NCBI RefSeq assembly: GCF_018588885.1 | Contig: NZ_JAFFIW010000022.1 | Location: 1 to 64,000 of the forward strand | Origin: Mesorhizobium sp. dw_380 | GTDB taxonomy: Bacteria; Pseudomonadota; Alphaproteobacteria; Rhizobiales; Rhizobiaceae | Length of the DNA stretch: 64,000 nt | Direction: 5' to 3' | Shown here: positions 25,967 through 34,684 of the stretch, piece by piece | Layout: every line of letters begins with the position of its first letter | Position numbering within the stretch: position 1 is the stretch's first letter | Translations under genes and position numbers: made by a program | Notes under the pieces: generated by a model | The model's database searches: none | What the model was told of the DNA's origin: nothing | What the model saw: only the letters and a program-made list of their open reading frames with translations

Positions 25967-27025
25967 ATGGACAAACGGCGTACGGAAAAGAACGACGAGA
26001 CGTCGGCCAAGGAACGGCCAACGCTGAAGACGCTTGCCTTCATGACCGGGCTCGGCGTCACCACCGTGTCCCGCGCCTTGAAGGATGCCCCCGAAATCGG
26101 CGCCGAAACCAGGCGCCGCGTCCAGCTCGTCGCCAAGCAGATCGGCTATCGGCCGAACCGCGCCGGCGTGCGCCTGCGCACCGGCAAGACCAATGTCATC
26201 AGCCTCGTGCTCAACACCGAGCAGGAGATCATGAGTTTCGTCTCCGACATCATCTATGGCGTCTCGGAGGTCATTGCCGACACGCCCTACCATCTGATCG
26301 TCACGCCCTATTCGCGCTCGCAGGATCCGCTCGACCCGATACGCTATCTGGTCGAGACAGGCTCCGCCGACGGCGTCATCATCTCCCGCACGCAGCCGAA
26401 CGATGCCAGGGCCCGCTACATGCTGGAGCGCGGCATTCCCTTTGCCACGCATGGCCGCACCGAAATGGGGCTGGTTCATCCCTATCATGATTTCGACAAT
26501 TACGCCTTCGCGGCGGAGGCCGTGCGGAGCCTGGCCGGCAACGGCCGCCGCAGGCTCGCTCTGCTTTCACCGCCCGTCGGGCTGACCTATCACAGCCACA
26601 CGGTCAATGGTTTTGCCGATGCGCTGAGCGAGGTCGGCGCCAGCGAGATCCCGTTCAGCACCGTATCGATCGACCATTCGATCGAGCGGATCAGGACGAG
26701 GACCGCGCAGCTGATGCGCCGCGATATCAGGCCGGACGGCTTCGTCAGCAGCGCCGCCGCCGCGACGCTCGCGCTCGTCGCCGGCATCGAGGACGCCGGC
26801 CTCAAGCTTGGCCGCGACGTCGACATCGTCTCCAAACAGTCGTCGGACCTTTTGCACCTGTTCCGGCCGGAGCTGCTGATCGTCAACGAGAACTTCCGGC
26901 TGGCGGGCTCCGAGCTCGCCCGCGCCGTGCTGGGCTGGATCGGCGGCGCCGCACCCGGTTCGCTGCAAAGCCTCAGCGTACCGGGCGAGGTCCTGGCCTA
27001 CCGGCGTTCAGACGGATCGAGCTAA
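25967..27025 (+). CDS. LacI-family transcriptional regulator
   Basis: 352 residues: the LacI helix-turn-helix at about 18-65 (TLKTLAFMTGLGVTTVSRAL, then RVQLVAKQIGYRPNRAGVRL) and a periplasmic-binding-protein-like sugar-sensing domain from 75 on. It is divergent from the ABC sugar operon, and paired operators in the shared upstream region imply that it represses that operon and probably itself until a sugar binds. Its stop overlaps the convergent gnd stop by two bases. Confidence 0.93.
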   Translation: MDKRRTEKNDETSAKERPTLKTLAFMTGLGVTTVSRALKDAPEIGAETRRRVQLVAKQIGYRPNRAGVRLRTGKTNVISLVLNTEQEIMSFVSDIIYGVSEVIADTPYHLIVTPYSRSQDPLDPIRYLVETGSADGVIISRTQPNDARARYMLERGIPFATHGRTEMGLVHPYHDFDNYAFAAEAVRSLAGNGRRRLALLSPPVGLTYHSHTVNGFADALSEVGASEIPFSTVSIDHSIERIRTRTAQLMRRDIRPDGFVSSAAAATLALVAGIEDAGLKLGRDVDIVSKQSSDLLHLFRPELLIVNENFRLAGSELARAVLGWIGGAAPGSLQSLSVPGEVLAYRRSDGSS

Positions 27026-28449
27026 CCCGCCGCGCCGCTGCCCCAGGGGCCGTGGAACGCACCTTGCTCGCCGATGCGTTCGAAGCCGTGCGCGCCGAAG
27101 AAGTCGCGCTGCGCCTGGATCAGGTTCGAGGTGCCGCGGCCCTGGCGGTAGCTGTCGAAATAGGCAAGCGCCGAAGACAGCGCCGGCACCGGCGCGCCGG
27201 CCTCGGAAGCCCTGGCCACGATACGCCGCAGCGACGGATGCGCCTCCTTCATCATCGTAATGAAGGCAGGTGCCATCAAAAGATTGGTGGACGCGCCGCC
27301 GGAGCCCAAGGCCTCGGCCATCGTGTCCAGCATCTGCGAGCGGATGATGCAGCCGGCACGCCAGATCTTGGCGATGGTCGGCATCGGCAGGTTCCAGTGG
27401 AATTCCTTCGAGGCGCCGCTCATCACCGCGAAGCCTTGCGCATAGGCGGCGATCTTCCCGGCAAACAGCGCAAGTTCGAGGTCTTTCAGCAACGCGTCCT
27501 TGTCGCCCGAAATCTTCGTCACGCCGATATTGCCATAGGCCTTTTCCGCAACCTGCCGCTCGTCCTTGATCGACGACAGCACGCGCGCCGCTACCGCCGC
27601 CTCGATCGCGGTCGCCGGAATGCCGAGCTGCTGCGCCTCGATGACAGACCATTTGCCGGTGCCCTTCTGGCCGGCACGGTCGAGGATGACGTCGACCACC
27701 GGCTTGCCGGTCTTCGGATCGTCGGCGGCGAGCACCTTGGCGGTGATCTCGATCAGGTAGGAGTTGAGCCGGCCCTTGTTCCAGTTGGAAAATACCGTGC
27801 CGATCTCCTTCGGCCCCATGCCCAGCCCATCGCGCAGGATGCCGTAGATCTCGGCGATCATCTGCATGTCGGCATATTCGATGCCGTTGTGGATGGTCTT
27901 GACGAAATGGCCGGCACCGTCCGTGCCGAGCCAGGCGGCACAAGGTTCATCCTTGAATTTGGCGGAGATGGCGGTCAGCACCTTCTCGACGCGCTTCCAG
28001 GACTCTTCGGTGCCGCCGACCATGATCGATGGCCCGTGGCGTGCACCCTCCTCGCCGCCCGACACACCCATGCCGATGAAGGTCAGGCCCGAGCCGGACA
28101 GCTCGGAGAAGCGCCGCATCGTGTCACGAAAATTGGCATTGCCGGCATCGATGACGATATCATTGGCAGACAGCACGCCGCGCAGGGCTTCGATCTGTTC
28201 GTCGACCGGCTTGCCGGCCACCACCATGATGATGATCGGGCGCGGCGGCCGGATCGCGGCGGCGAGTTCTTCCAGGCTGTAGCAGGGGACTACCATGTCC
28301 CTGAGCGCGCCGGCATTCTCGACGAAAGCGTCGGTGCGGGCCTTGGTGCGGTTGAAGACGGCGATGCGGTGCCCGTGTTCGGCGATGTTGAGCGCCAGGT
28401 TGGAGCCCATCGTGCCAAGGCCGATCAGGCCGATTTCGGCTTTTTCCAT
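27022..28449 (-). CDS. gnd: 6-phosphogluconate dehydrogenase, decarboxylating
   Basis: 475 residues. NADP-binding Rossmann fold (IGLIGLGTMGSNLALNIAEH), the signature VDAGNANFRDT, the substrate and catalytic region GVSGGEEGARHGPSIMVGG and HFVKTIHNGIEYADMQ (catalytic Lys), and an all-helical C-terminal domain. It converts 6-phosphogluconate to ribulose 5-phosphate, CO2 and NADPH in the cytoplasm. The length matches the long gnd family. It is convergent with lacI, with overlapping stops (TAG on one strand, TAA on the other, 27022-27025). Confidence 0.95.
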   Translation of the reverse strand: MEKAEIGLIGLGTMGSNLALNIAEHGHRIAVFNRTKARTDAFVENAGALRDMVVPCYSLEELAAAIRPPRPIIIMVVAGKPVDEQIEALRGVLSANDIVIDAGNANFRDTMRRFSELSGSGLTFIGMGVSGGEEGARHGPSIMVGGTEESWKRVEKVLTAISAKFKDEPCAAWLGTDGAGHFVKTIHNGIEYADMQMIAEIYGILRDGLGMGPKEIGTVFSNWNKGRLNSYLIEITAKVLAADDPKTGKPVVDVILDRAGQKGTGKWSVIEAQQLGIPATAIEAAVAARVLSSIKDERQVAEKAYGNIGVTKISGDKDALLKDLELALFAGKIAAYAQGFAVMSGASKEFHWNLPMPTIAKIWRAGCIIRSQMLDTMAEALGSGGASTNLLMAPAFITMMKEAHPSLRRIVARASEAGAPVPALSSALAYFDSYRQGRGTSNLIQAQRDFFGAHGFERIGEQGAFHGPWGSGAAG

Positions 28450-28582
28450 CGTTTCTTCCCTGCTTTCGGATCGCCTGTTGAACCGCGATTTGCGGCGATA
28501 CCATTCTTGCCCAGATGATTGACGGGCGTTTCGGGCCGCGTCAACCGCCTCGCCGAATTGTGTTGCGACGAGGTGCTTGGCC

Positions 28583-30187
28583 TCACGGCCTGATGTCCAC
28601 CGGCGCCTCGATCTTCACCATCTCGAAGTCCGAGACCAGGATGTCGATGCGCACCGTCCAGCGGCCGGGAACCGGGATGACGAGGTTGTCGACACGCCAG
28701 CTGCCGTCGCCGGGCTTGGTCGCCGCGCGTTTCAGCGGCTCGATGCCGGAATCGGGTTTCGACAGCACCAGCGTCACTTCCTTGGCGTCGAGCGGTCCGA
28801 AGTCACCGGTCATGATGATCATCGAGGCGGCGACCGCCCCGGCATGGCCGGGCGTGATGCTGAGATCGGCCATCGCCTGCAGCGCATGGATGTGAATGGA
28901 GACCGGCTGCGCCGCGGCGATCGCCAGGGCCCGCGGCGGCGGCGTGAAGCGCCAGCCCGCGGCAATGCCGAAGATCGCCAGCACGATCAACATTTCGACG
29001 CCGATAGAGCGGGTGAGCCGGCGCTGCACCTCCGTCGCGCCAGCTTCGGCCGAGGTGGTCAGTTTCCAGCGATTGACGGCGGCCAGAGTGAACAGGAAGA
29101 CCAGCAGGGCGAGCTTGACCAGCAGCAGCCTGCCATAGGCGGTGTTGACCAGCGCCGCTGGCGTCTGCACCTGGATGACGGCGAGTACGATGCCGGCCGC
29201 GGCAAGCACGGCCACGACAGGCATGATTGTCCATGAGAAGCGGCGCAGGAAGGCAACGGCACCGGCCTTTTGACGCTTCAGCGCGAGCCCGAGCGGTATC
29301 AGTGCGCCGGCCCAGAAGGCAATGCCGACGCCATGCACGAACACCAACGGCCGCGTCAGCCATTGCGGCTCCGCCGCGCTGGCGTGGCCGCTGGCGGCGA
29401 GCGCGACACCGACACCGGCGAGCCCCGCAAGGGCAAATGGCCTGGCGGCCCAGCGCGGCCCGGCCAGAGACAGCAGGCCGAGCCCCAGCGCGATCAGGGC
29501 GATCAGCACCGTCCAGCCGAAGCTGGTGCCGAGCCCGGTTCGCCAGATCACCGGCTGCGCCAGATGAGAAAGCGGCGCGCCGAGCGCATCGAGACCCTGA
29601 AAGCCCAGCGACAGGGGCGCCGCCACCAAGCCACACAGGATCGCGGCGGAGACAAAACGTTGACCGGCGCGGCCAGGTCCGGCCAGCCAGGCAAGGGCGG
29701 AGACACCGCCGACGCCGAGGAAAAGGCCTATGTAGAGAAATACCTTGCCGATCCAGATCGCCGACCGCAGCGGCCAGTCGACCGCTTCGGACACGGCGGG
29801 CGGCTCGCTCGGCGCGCCGACGGAAAAAAGCAGCGAGCCGCCGACGGGATGACCGTCGGCGGAAATGACGCGCCAGCTCAGCACATGCGTGCCGGACTTG
29901 AGCACCTGTGGATTGTCGATCTCGACGGTCTGGTCGGTCAGACGGAAGGAGGTTAGCGGTACCGGCGTGCCATCGGGCTTCACCAGCGTCAGCACCAAGG
30001 GCGAGACTGGCTCGCTGAAAGTCAATGAGAACTGGGCGGGAGCCTGTGCCAGCACCGCGCCGTCGGCCGGATCGGTCTTGATCAGCGCGGCATGGGCAAA
30101 GGCCTGATTTGCCGAAGCCAACACGATGAGCGCCATGAGCACGGCGAGCAGCCCGCCGGCGGCCCAGCCGATGCCTTTGCTGGCCAT
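28583..30187 (-). CDS. CopC-CopD fusion copper-resistance membrane protein
   Basis: 534 residues from the ATG at 30187, supported by GAGGG six bases upstream (alternatives at 30220 and 30331). The signal peptide ends ANQAFA; the mature N-terminus HAALIKTDPADG is the CopC copper-binding end. The CopC domain is about 31-125, the CopD membrane domain with about eight helices about 140-420, and the C-terminal extracytoplasmic YtkA/FixH-like domain 430-534. It is thought to bind and move copper in the periplasm or across the membrane. It is the last gene of the copper operon. Confidence 0.85.
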   Translation of the reverse strand: MASKGIGWAAGGLLAVLMALIVLASANQAFAHAALIKTDPADGAVLAQAPAQFSLTFSEPVSPLVLTLVKPDGTPVPLTSFRLTDQTVEIDNPQVLKSGTHVLSWRVISADGHPVGGSLLFSVGAPSEPPAVSEAVDWPLRSAIWIGKVFLYIGLFLGVGGVSALAWLAGPGRAGQRFVSAAILCGLVAAPLSLGFQGLDALGAPLSHLAQPVIWRTGLGTSFGWTVLIALIALGLGLLSLAGPRWAARPFALAGLAGVGVALAASGHASAAEPQWLTRPLVFVHGVGIAFWAGALIPLGLALKRQKAGAVAFLRRFSWTIMPVVAVLAAAGIVLAVIQVQTPAALVNTAYGRLLLVKLALLVFLFTLAAVNRWKLTTSAEAGATEVQRRLTRSIGVEMLIVLAIFGIAAGWRFTPPPRALAIAAAQPVSIHIHALQAMADLSITPGHAGAVAASMIIMTGDFGPLDAKEVTLVLSKPDSGIEPLKRAATKPGDGSWRVDNLVIPVPGRWTVRIDILVSDFEMVKIEAPVDIRP

Positions 30188-30275
30188 AACGGCCCTCTGA
30201 AATCGGAATATCGCGTTCATGTCCTCGCCATCGAAACTGGCGGCGCACTTTGCGAACAGAGCGCGCCGCCGGAGA

Positions 30276-30794
30276 TCATTTCTTCGGTGTGAGTTTGATG
30301 CCGGGCGCCGGGTTTTCCAGCGCGTCTTCATCCTGTCCCGCCGCCGGAATCTCGATCCAGCGCTCGGCGGCGTCGCCGCATTCCTGCACCACGGGGAAGT
30401 AGAGCTTCTGGCCGACGGGCAAATCCGCCGTCAGCGTCGCGCGGAAGACGAACTCGTCGTAGAATTCATCCGGCAGGTTGCCACCGGTAAACTCGACTTC
30501 CTTGACCCCATCGGTCACCGCCTGGCCATAAAGCTGATAGGATTTTTCGTACTTGCCCTTCTTGGTCTGCAACGTCCAGCCCGGCTTCGGCATCGGCTTG
30601 ACCGCGATCACCCCTTCCGGGATCTGCACGCGCACGGCGGTCGTTGCCTTGCCGTCGCAACCATGCGGCACGCGTAGCACTGCCTTGTAGGTCGACCCGA
30701 CGGCCGCTTCCTGGGTTTCGAGCGTGATGTGCGCGAAGGCGGCATTTGTCCCCAGCACGAGGATCGCGCCGGCCGCCAAAAGATATCTGTTCAT
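30276..30794 (-). CDS. YcnI-family (DUF1775) copper-associated protein
   Basis: 172 residues from the ATG at 30794 with GAGGGACC upstream. A signal peptide (ending NAAFA) is followed by a mature N-terminal histidine (HITLETQEA), the copper-binding His of the family, then CDGKATTAVRVQIPEGVIAV and the VVQECGDAAERWIEIP block with the conserved tryptophan. It is periplasmic. It lies between the PCuAC and CopC-CopD genes, so a role in periplasmic copper handling is likely. Confidence 0.88.
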   Translation of the reverse strand: MNRYLLAAGAILVLGTNAAFAHITLETQEAAVGSTYKAVLRVPHGCDGKATTAVRVQIPEGVIAVKPMPKPGWTLQTKKGKYEKSYQLYGQAVTDGVKEVEFTGGNLPDEFYDEFVFRATLTADLPVGQKLYFPVVQECGDAAERWIEIPAAGQDEDALENPAPGIKLTPKK

Positions 30795-30829
30795 GATGGT
30801 CCCTCTAGAATCTTGATACGATGGCCGGT

Positions 30830-31366
30830 TCAATCGTTGTCTTCTTGGGCCGCCGCGCTGCCGATGCCTTGCACGGCGAATTCGACCGTCACCGCCCCGG
30901 CCTTTTCGAAGGTCAGCGTGGCGGCGAATTTTTCGCCTTGCTTGGGCTGCCGCTTCAGGCCGATGAACATCAGGTGATAGCCGCCGGGCGCCAGCGCCAC
31001 CTTGGCGCCCGCGGGGACTTCCAGCCCGCCGGAAACCGGCCGCATGGTCATGACGCCGTCCTTGACGCCCATCTCATGCAGCTCGGCCTTTTCGGAGACG
31101 TCGGAGGAAATCGACAGCAGCCGGTCCGGTGTGCTGCCCTTGTTGATGATGGTGAAATAGCCGCCGGCCACCTTGGCGCCGGCCGGCGTGGCGCGCGACC
31201 AGGGGTGCTCGATCTCCAAATCGCCGATCTTGAATTCATGCGCCAGGACAGTCTGGGCGCCGGCGAGCATGATCGCAAGAGCCAGCGCGACAATGCCGAG
31301 ATGCTCCTGGAAGCGAGACAGAATGCGGCTGAACGGAAGGCCCGCCGCTACAGGGGAATGGGACAT
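30830..31366 (-). CDS. PCu(A)C-type periplasmic copper chaperone
   Basis: 178 residues, with an N-terminal anchor or signal at about 24-42 (ALAIMLAGAQTVLAHE). The Cu(I)-binding pattern of the family is visible: H and M in LHEMGVKDGVMTM, then HLMF in GGYHLMFIGL. Such chaperones deliver copper to cytochrome oxidase or buffer periplasmic copper. It is 35 bases upstream of the YcnI gene and downstream of a DUF2946 gene on the same strand. Confidence 0.9.
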   Translation of the reverse strand: MSHSPVAAGLPFSRILSRFQEHLGIVALALAIMLAGAQTVLAHEFKIGDLEIEHPWSRATPAGAKVAGGYFTIINKGSTPDRLLSISSDVSEKAELHEMGVKDGVMTMRPVSGGLEVPAGAKVALAPGGYHLMFIGLKRQPKQGEKFAATLTFEKAGAVTVEFAVQGIGSAAAQEDND

Positions 31367-31464
31367 GGTTGCTCCATGAAGTGATGATCGCGCCGTTGCC
31401 GGACGCGAGCCGTTTTGATCTTTGGATGGATGCGCCCGCGAAAAGTTCCGCCGGGCAAGCAGGC

Positions 31465-31848
31465 TCAGGCCGCCAGCGGCGGCGCGCGTGGGTTCGACGG
31501 CGAGCGTTCGCGCGCGAAGCCGAGATGAATGCTCGCCGGAAAGACGAACGCGACCGTCTCAAAGGAAAGGCTGCCCAGGGCCAGTCCGGCATCGGCCGGC
31601 GGCGCAAAGGCCGATGAAAACATGCCGCAGCCAAGCGTGCAGCAGGCCGGCAGATGGGACGGGCGCTGGTCGCCGCCGGGAAGCTGGGTGGCGCCATCGC
31701 GGGTGCAGATGACGTTGCCGAAAGCGTCAAGCTGCGCGGCATTCGGGCCGGTGCCGAAGGCAAATGCACCGAGCGTCGACGGGAGCAGCAGCAAACAGGC
31801 CGCGACAAGCGCGGCCGGCATGCTCCAGCATCTGCCCCTCTTGTTCAA
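31465..31848 (-). CDS. DUF2946-like protein of the copper operon
   Basis: 127 residues with an N-terminal hydrophobic export segment (about 11-31) and a Cys-containing middle (ICTRDG, then PACCTLGCGMF), consistent with DUF2946 proteins that occur in copper loci. A metal-related role is inferred from position only. It is the first gene of the four-gene copper operon, about 98 bases before the PCuAC gene. The ATG at 31848 is the only start I can support. Confidence 0.65.
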   Translation of the reverse strand: MNKRGRCWSMPAALVAACLLLLPSTLGAFAFGTGPNAAQLDAFGNVICTRDGATQLPGGDQRPSHLPACCTLGCGMFSSAFAPPADAGLALGSLSFETVAFVFPASIHLGFARERSPSNPRAPPLAA

Positions 31849-31960
31849 ATGACTTGCCTGTTCAAACCATCCGCCTCTTCAAGCAATCCTGGAAAGATAC
31901 CTATCACGGCAGCGGCAGGTCGAAAATCGCGAAATCGACACCTGCGGCAACGCGGCAAGC

Positions 31961-32863
31961 TCAGGATTTTTGCGGCAAGCGGTTTTCGGGGATCGACGTC
32001 AGCAATGTCTGGCGCGCCGACTTCAAGTGCTTGCGGCAGGCGGCATCGACCTTGCCAAGGTCGCGCGATTTGAGCGCCTCGATATAGGCAAGGTGCTCAC
32101 CGACCGCGACTTCATTGCGCTCGCGTTCCTGCGCCTTGTTCCACTGGTAATGGTAATGGAAGATCATGGCGATGACGTCGTAGAAATCGACGATGAAGCG
32201 GTTGCGCGAGGCGCGATGGATGAGCCGGTGGAAACGCTCGTCCAGCTCGGAAAACTCGTTGAAGCGCGTGGCGATCTCGCGCGCCAACAGACGGTGCTCG
32301 TCTTCCAGCCCGTTGAGATCGGCCCAGACCGGGCTGTCCTGCGGCAGGGCCGCGAAGGCAGCCGCCGAGCGCAGCTCGAACATTTCGCGGATCTCGGTCA
32401 GTTCGAGCGCGAAGGCCCGGGTAAAACCCTTCAGCACCCAATGGCTGTTGCGGCGCTTCTCGATCAGGCCGAAGCGCGAGAAGCGGATCAGGAACTCGCG
32501 CACGCTGGTGGTGCCGACGCCGATCTCGCGCGCCAGTTCGAGCTCGTTGATCTGCATGCCGGCCTCGGCGCCGCTGGCGAGCAGCCGCCGCATGAACGAG
32601 CGCTCGATGATATCGGCCAGCGTGTCGGTCTCTTCTTCGGGGAAGAAATCGTCGGGAACCGGGTCGCGAAGCACCGTCTTGGCGCGCTTGTTCCACGTGA
32701 TCAGCCTGGTTTCCTCCATGCGCGCCAGGATGCTTCGCACGGTCGTGCGGCTGACACCGAGCAGCGTGCCCAACTCAGGCTCCGAGGGCAGGCTGCGCGT
32801 TTCATCGAGCAGCCGCAGGCAGCGGTTGTAGGCGTCCTTGTAGACGTTGTTGCTCTTCGACAT
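31961..32863 (-). CDS. GntR-type regulator with two winged helices and FCD-like domain
   Basis: 300 residues from the ATG at 32863 (alternative 32875). It has two DNA-binding-like segments: SLPSEPELGTLLGVSRTTVR at about 29-48 and ELELAREIGVGTTSVREFLI at about 106-125, followed by an FCD-like effector domain from 150 with the HRLIHRASRNRF helix and a late HLAYIEAL. A doubled winged helix is unusual for GntR. It is divergent from the UxaA-type dehydratase gene, with a 31-base inverted repeat over the promoter between them, so it likely controls that gene. Confidence 0.82.
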   Translation of the reverse strand: MSKSNNVYKDAYNRCLRLLDETRSLPSEPELGTLLGVSRTTVRSILARMEETRLITWNKRAKTVLRDPVPDDFFPEEETDTLADIIERSFMRRLLASGAEAGMQINELELAREIGVGTTSVREFLIRFSRFGLIEKRRNSHWVLKGFTRAFALELTEIREMFELRSAAAFAALPQDSPVWADLNGLEDEHRLLAREIATRFNEFSELDERFHRLIHRASRNRFIVDFYDVIAMIFHYHYQWNKAQERERNEVAVGEHLAYIEALKSRDLGKVDAACRKHLKSARQTLLTSIPENRLPQKS

Positions 32864-33012
32864 CCCCTGACCCATTCAGCCGACGCTTGCGGCGGCCGGC
32901 TTGAAGCGCAATATGGCATCCCCACGACTTGAAAAGCCGGAATCGCTTTCGCGGGGGGTTGGTTCATTGTTTGCAGCGCCATCACTCATCCGGCGACACG
33001 CTAAACGCCGAC

Positions 33013-33051
33013 GAAAAAACAATTGACGCAAAACTGTTTTTTCACGATAAA
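33013..33051 (+). promoter_or_regulatory. Promoter with overlapping inverted repeat, uxaA-type gene
   Basis: TTGACG (33023-33028), 17 bases, then GATAAA (33046-33051) fits a sigma-70 promoter. Nine-base exact arms GAAAAAACA (33013-33021) and TGTTTTTTC (33035-33043) straddle the -35 element, a position suited to repression by the neighbouring GntR-type protein. Confidence 0.6.
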
Positions 33052-33115
33052 AGACATTAACTCTTAACAGGCGCGTGTCAATCCGCGCATCCCAGGATCA
33101 CCCAGGAAACCGCTC

Positions 33116-34621
33116 GTGAACGCCTCGAACACCATTCTTCTGTCACCCGCAGACAATGTCGCCGTCGCCAATGGCCGTATCGAGATCGGCACCGCCCTGC
33201 CGGGCGGCGCACTCGCCGCAGCTGTCATCGAGCCCGGCCATAAGGTGGCGATCAAGCCGATTGCCGCCGGTGAAGCGGTGGTCAAATACGCCCAGGCGAT
33301 CGGCCGCGCCACGCAGGACATCGCGCCTGGCGAGCATGTCCATTCCCACAATCTGGTGTTCGAAGCTGGCCGATTGCCGGTGGTGCCGCCGAGCGAAGCC
33401 GAGCACGCGACCGAAGCCGACCGCGCCCGCACCTTCATGGGTTACCGCCGCGCCGATGGCCGCGCCGGCACGCGCAACTTCATCGGCATCATCGCCAGCG
33501 TCAATTGCTCGGCCACCGTCTGCCATTCCATCGCCGACACCGCCAACCGCACCTTGCTGCCGAAATATCCCGGCATTGACGGTTTCGTGCCCATCGTCCA
33601 CGGCCAGGGTTGCGGCATGAGCGCCACCGGCGACGGCATGATGGTGCTGCACCGCACGCTCGCCGGCTATGCGCGGCACCCGAATTTCGGCGGCGTGCTG
33701 ATGGTCGGCCTCGGCTGCGAAGTCAACCAGCTCACCCTCTACGGCCAGAAGGGCGCGGCCGCCGGCAAGCGCCACTTCAACATCCAGGACGCCGGCGGGT
33801 CGCGCAAATCGGTCGAAAAGGCGATGGGCGTGCTGGCCGAGATCGCCGAGGAAGTCGGCCAATTGAAACGTGAGCCGATCCCGGTCAGCGAGATCGTCGT
33901 CGGCCTGCAATGCGGCGGCTCCGACGGCATGTCGGGCATCACCGCCAATCCGGCGCTGGGTGCGGCCGTCGACATATTGGCCGGCGTCGGCGGCATCGGC
34001 ATCCTTTCCGAAACCACGGAAATCTACGGCGCCGAACATCTGCTCGCCTATCGCGCGGCGACGCCCGAAATCGCCAAGAAGCTCGATGGCTATGTGAAGT
34101 GGTGGGAAGACCATGTCGCCAAGCATGGCGCCTCGATCGACAACAATCCCTCGCCCGGCAACAAGCGCGGCGGCCTCACCACCATCCTGGAAAAGTCGCT
34201 GGGCGCGGTAGCCAAGGGCGGCCAGACGCCTCTCAACGGCGTGTTCGGCTATGCCGAGAAGGTCACCGGCAACGGACTGGTGTTCATGGACACGCCCGGC
34301 TACGACCCGGTCTCGGCCACTGGCCAGGTCGCGGGCGGCGCCAATGTCATCGTCTTTACCACCGGTCGCGGTTCCTGCTTCGGCTGCCGGCCGACACCGT
34401 CGATCAAGGTCGCCACCAACTCGACCATGTATCACCAGATGGAAGAGGACATGGATGTCAATTGCGGCGTCATCGCCTCGGGTGAAAAGACCATCGCCGG
34501 CATGGGCCGCGAGATCTTCGAACTGATCGTCGAGACGGCTTCGGGCCGCAAGACCAAGAGCGAGGATTTTGGTTACGGCGACAATGAGTTCGTGCCCTGG
34601 CATCTCGGCGCGACGCTCTAA
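33116..34621 (+). CDS. UxaA-family sugar-acid dehydratase (altronate/galactarate type)
   Basis: 501 residues from a GTG at 33116 (AGGAA eight bases upstream). The N-terminal SAF domain (1-100) is joined to the large dehydratase domain, the full-length UxaA arrangement. Cysteine motifs for the metal or cluster site are seen at SVNCSATVC, GQGCGM, LGCEVNQ and RGSCFGCRPTPSIK. Known members dehydrate D-altronate or galactarate to 2-keto-3-deoxy acids. The substrate here may be another hexonate or a deoxyhexonate, given the aldose-dehydrogenase-like neighbour. Confidence 0.9.
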   Translation: MNASNTILLSPADNVAVANGRIEIGTALPGGALAAAVIEPGHKVAIKPIAAGEAVVKYAQAIGRATQDIAPGEHVHSHNLVFEAGRLPVVPPSEAEHATEADRARTFMGYRRADGRAGTRNFIGIIASVNCSATVCHSIADTANRTLLPKYPGIDGFVPIVHGQGCGMSATGDGMMVLHRTLAGYARHPNFGGVLMVGLGCEVNQLTLYGQKGAAAGKRHFNIQDAGGSRKSVEKAMGVLAEIAEEVGQLKREPIPVSEIVVGLQCGGSDGMSGITANPALGAAVDILAGVGGIGILSETTEIYGAEHLLAYRAATPEIAKKLDGYVKWWEDHVAKHGASIDNNPSPGNKRGGLTTILEKSLGAVAKGGQTPLNGVFGYAEKVTGNGLVFMDTPGYDPVSATGQVAGGANVIVFTTGRGSCFGCRPTPSIKVATNSTMYHQMEEDMDVNCGVIASGEKTIAGMGREIFELIVETASGRKTKSEDFGYGDNEFVPWHLGATL

Positions 34622-34684
34622 GGTTAACTGAATATCTGGTAGAATTGCCGGGCCGGACAATGGCTGGGAACGGGGAGGTTGTGC

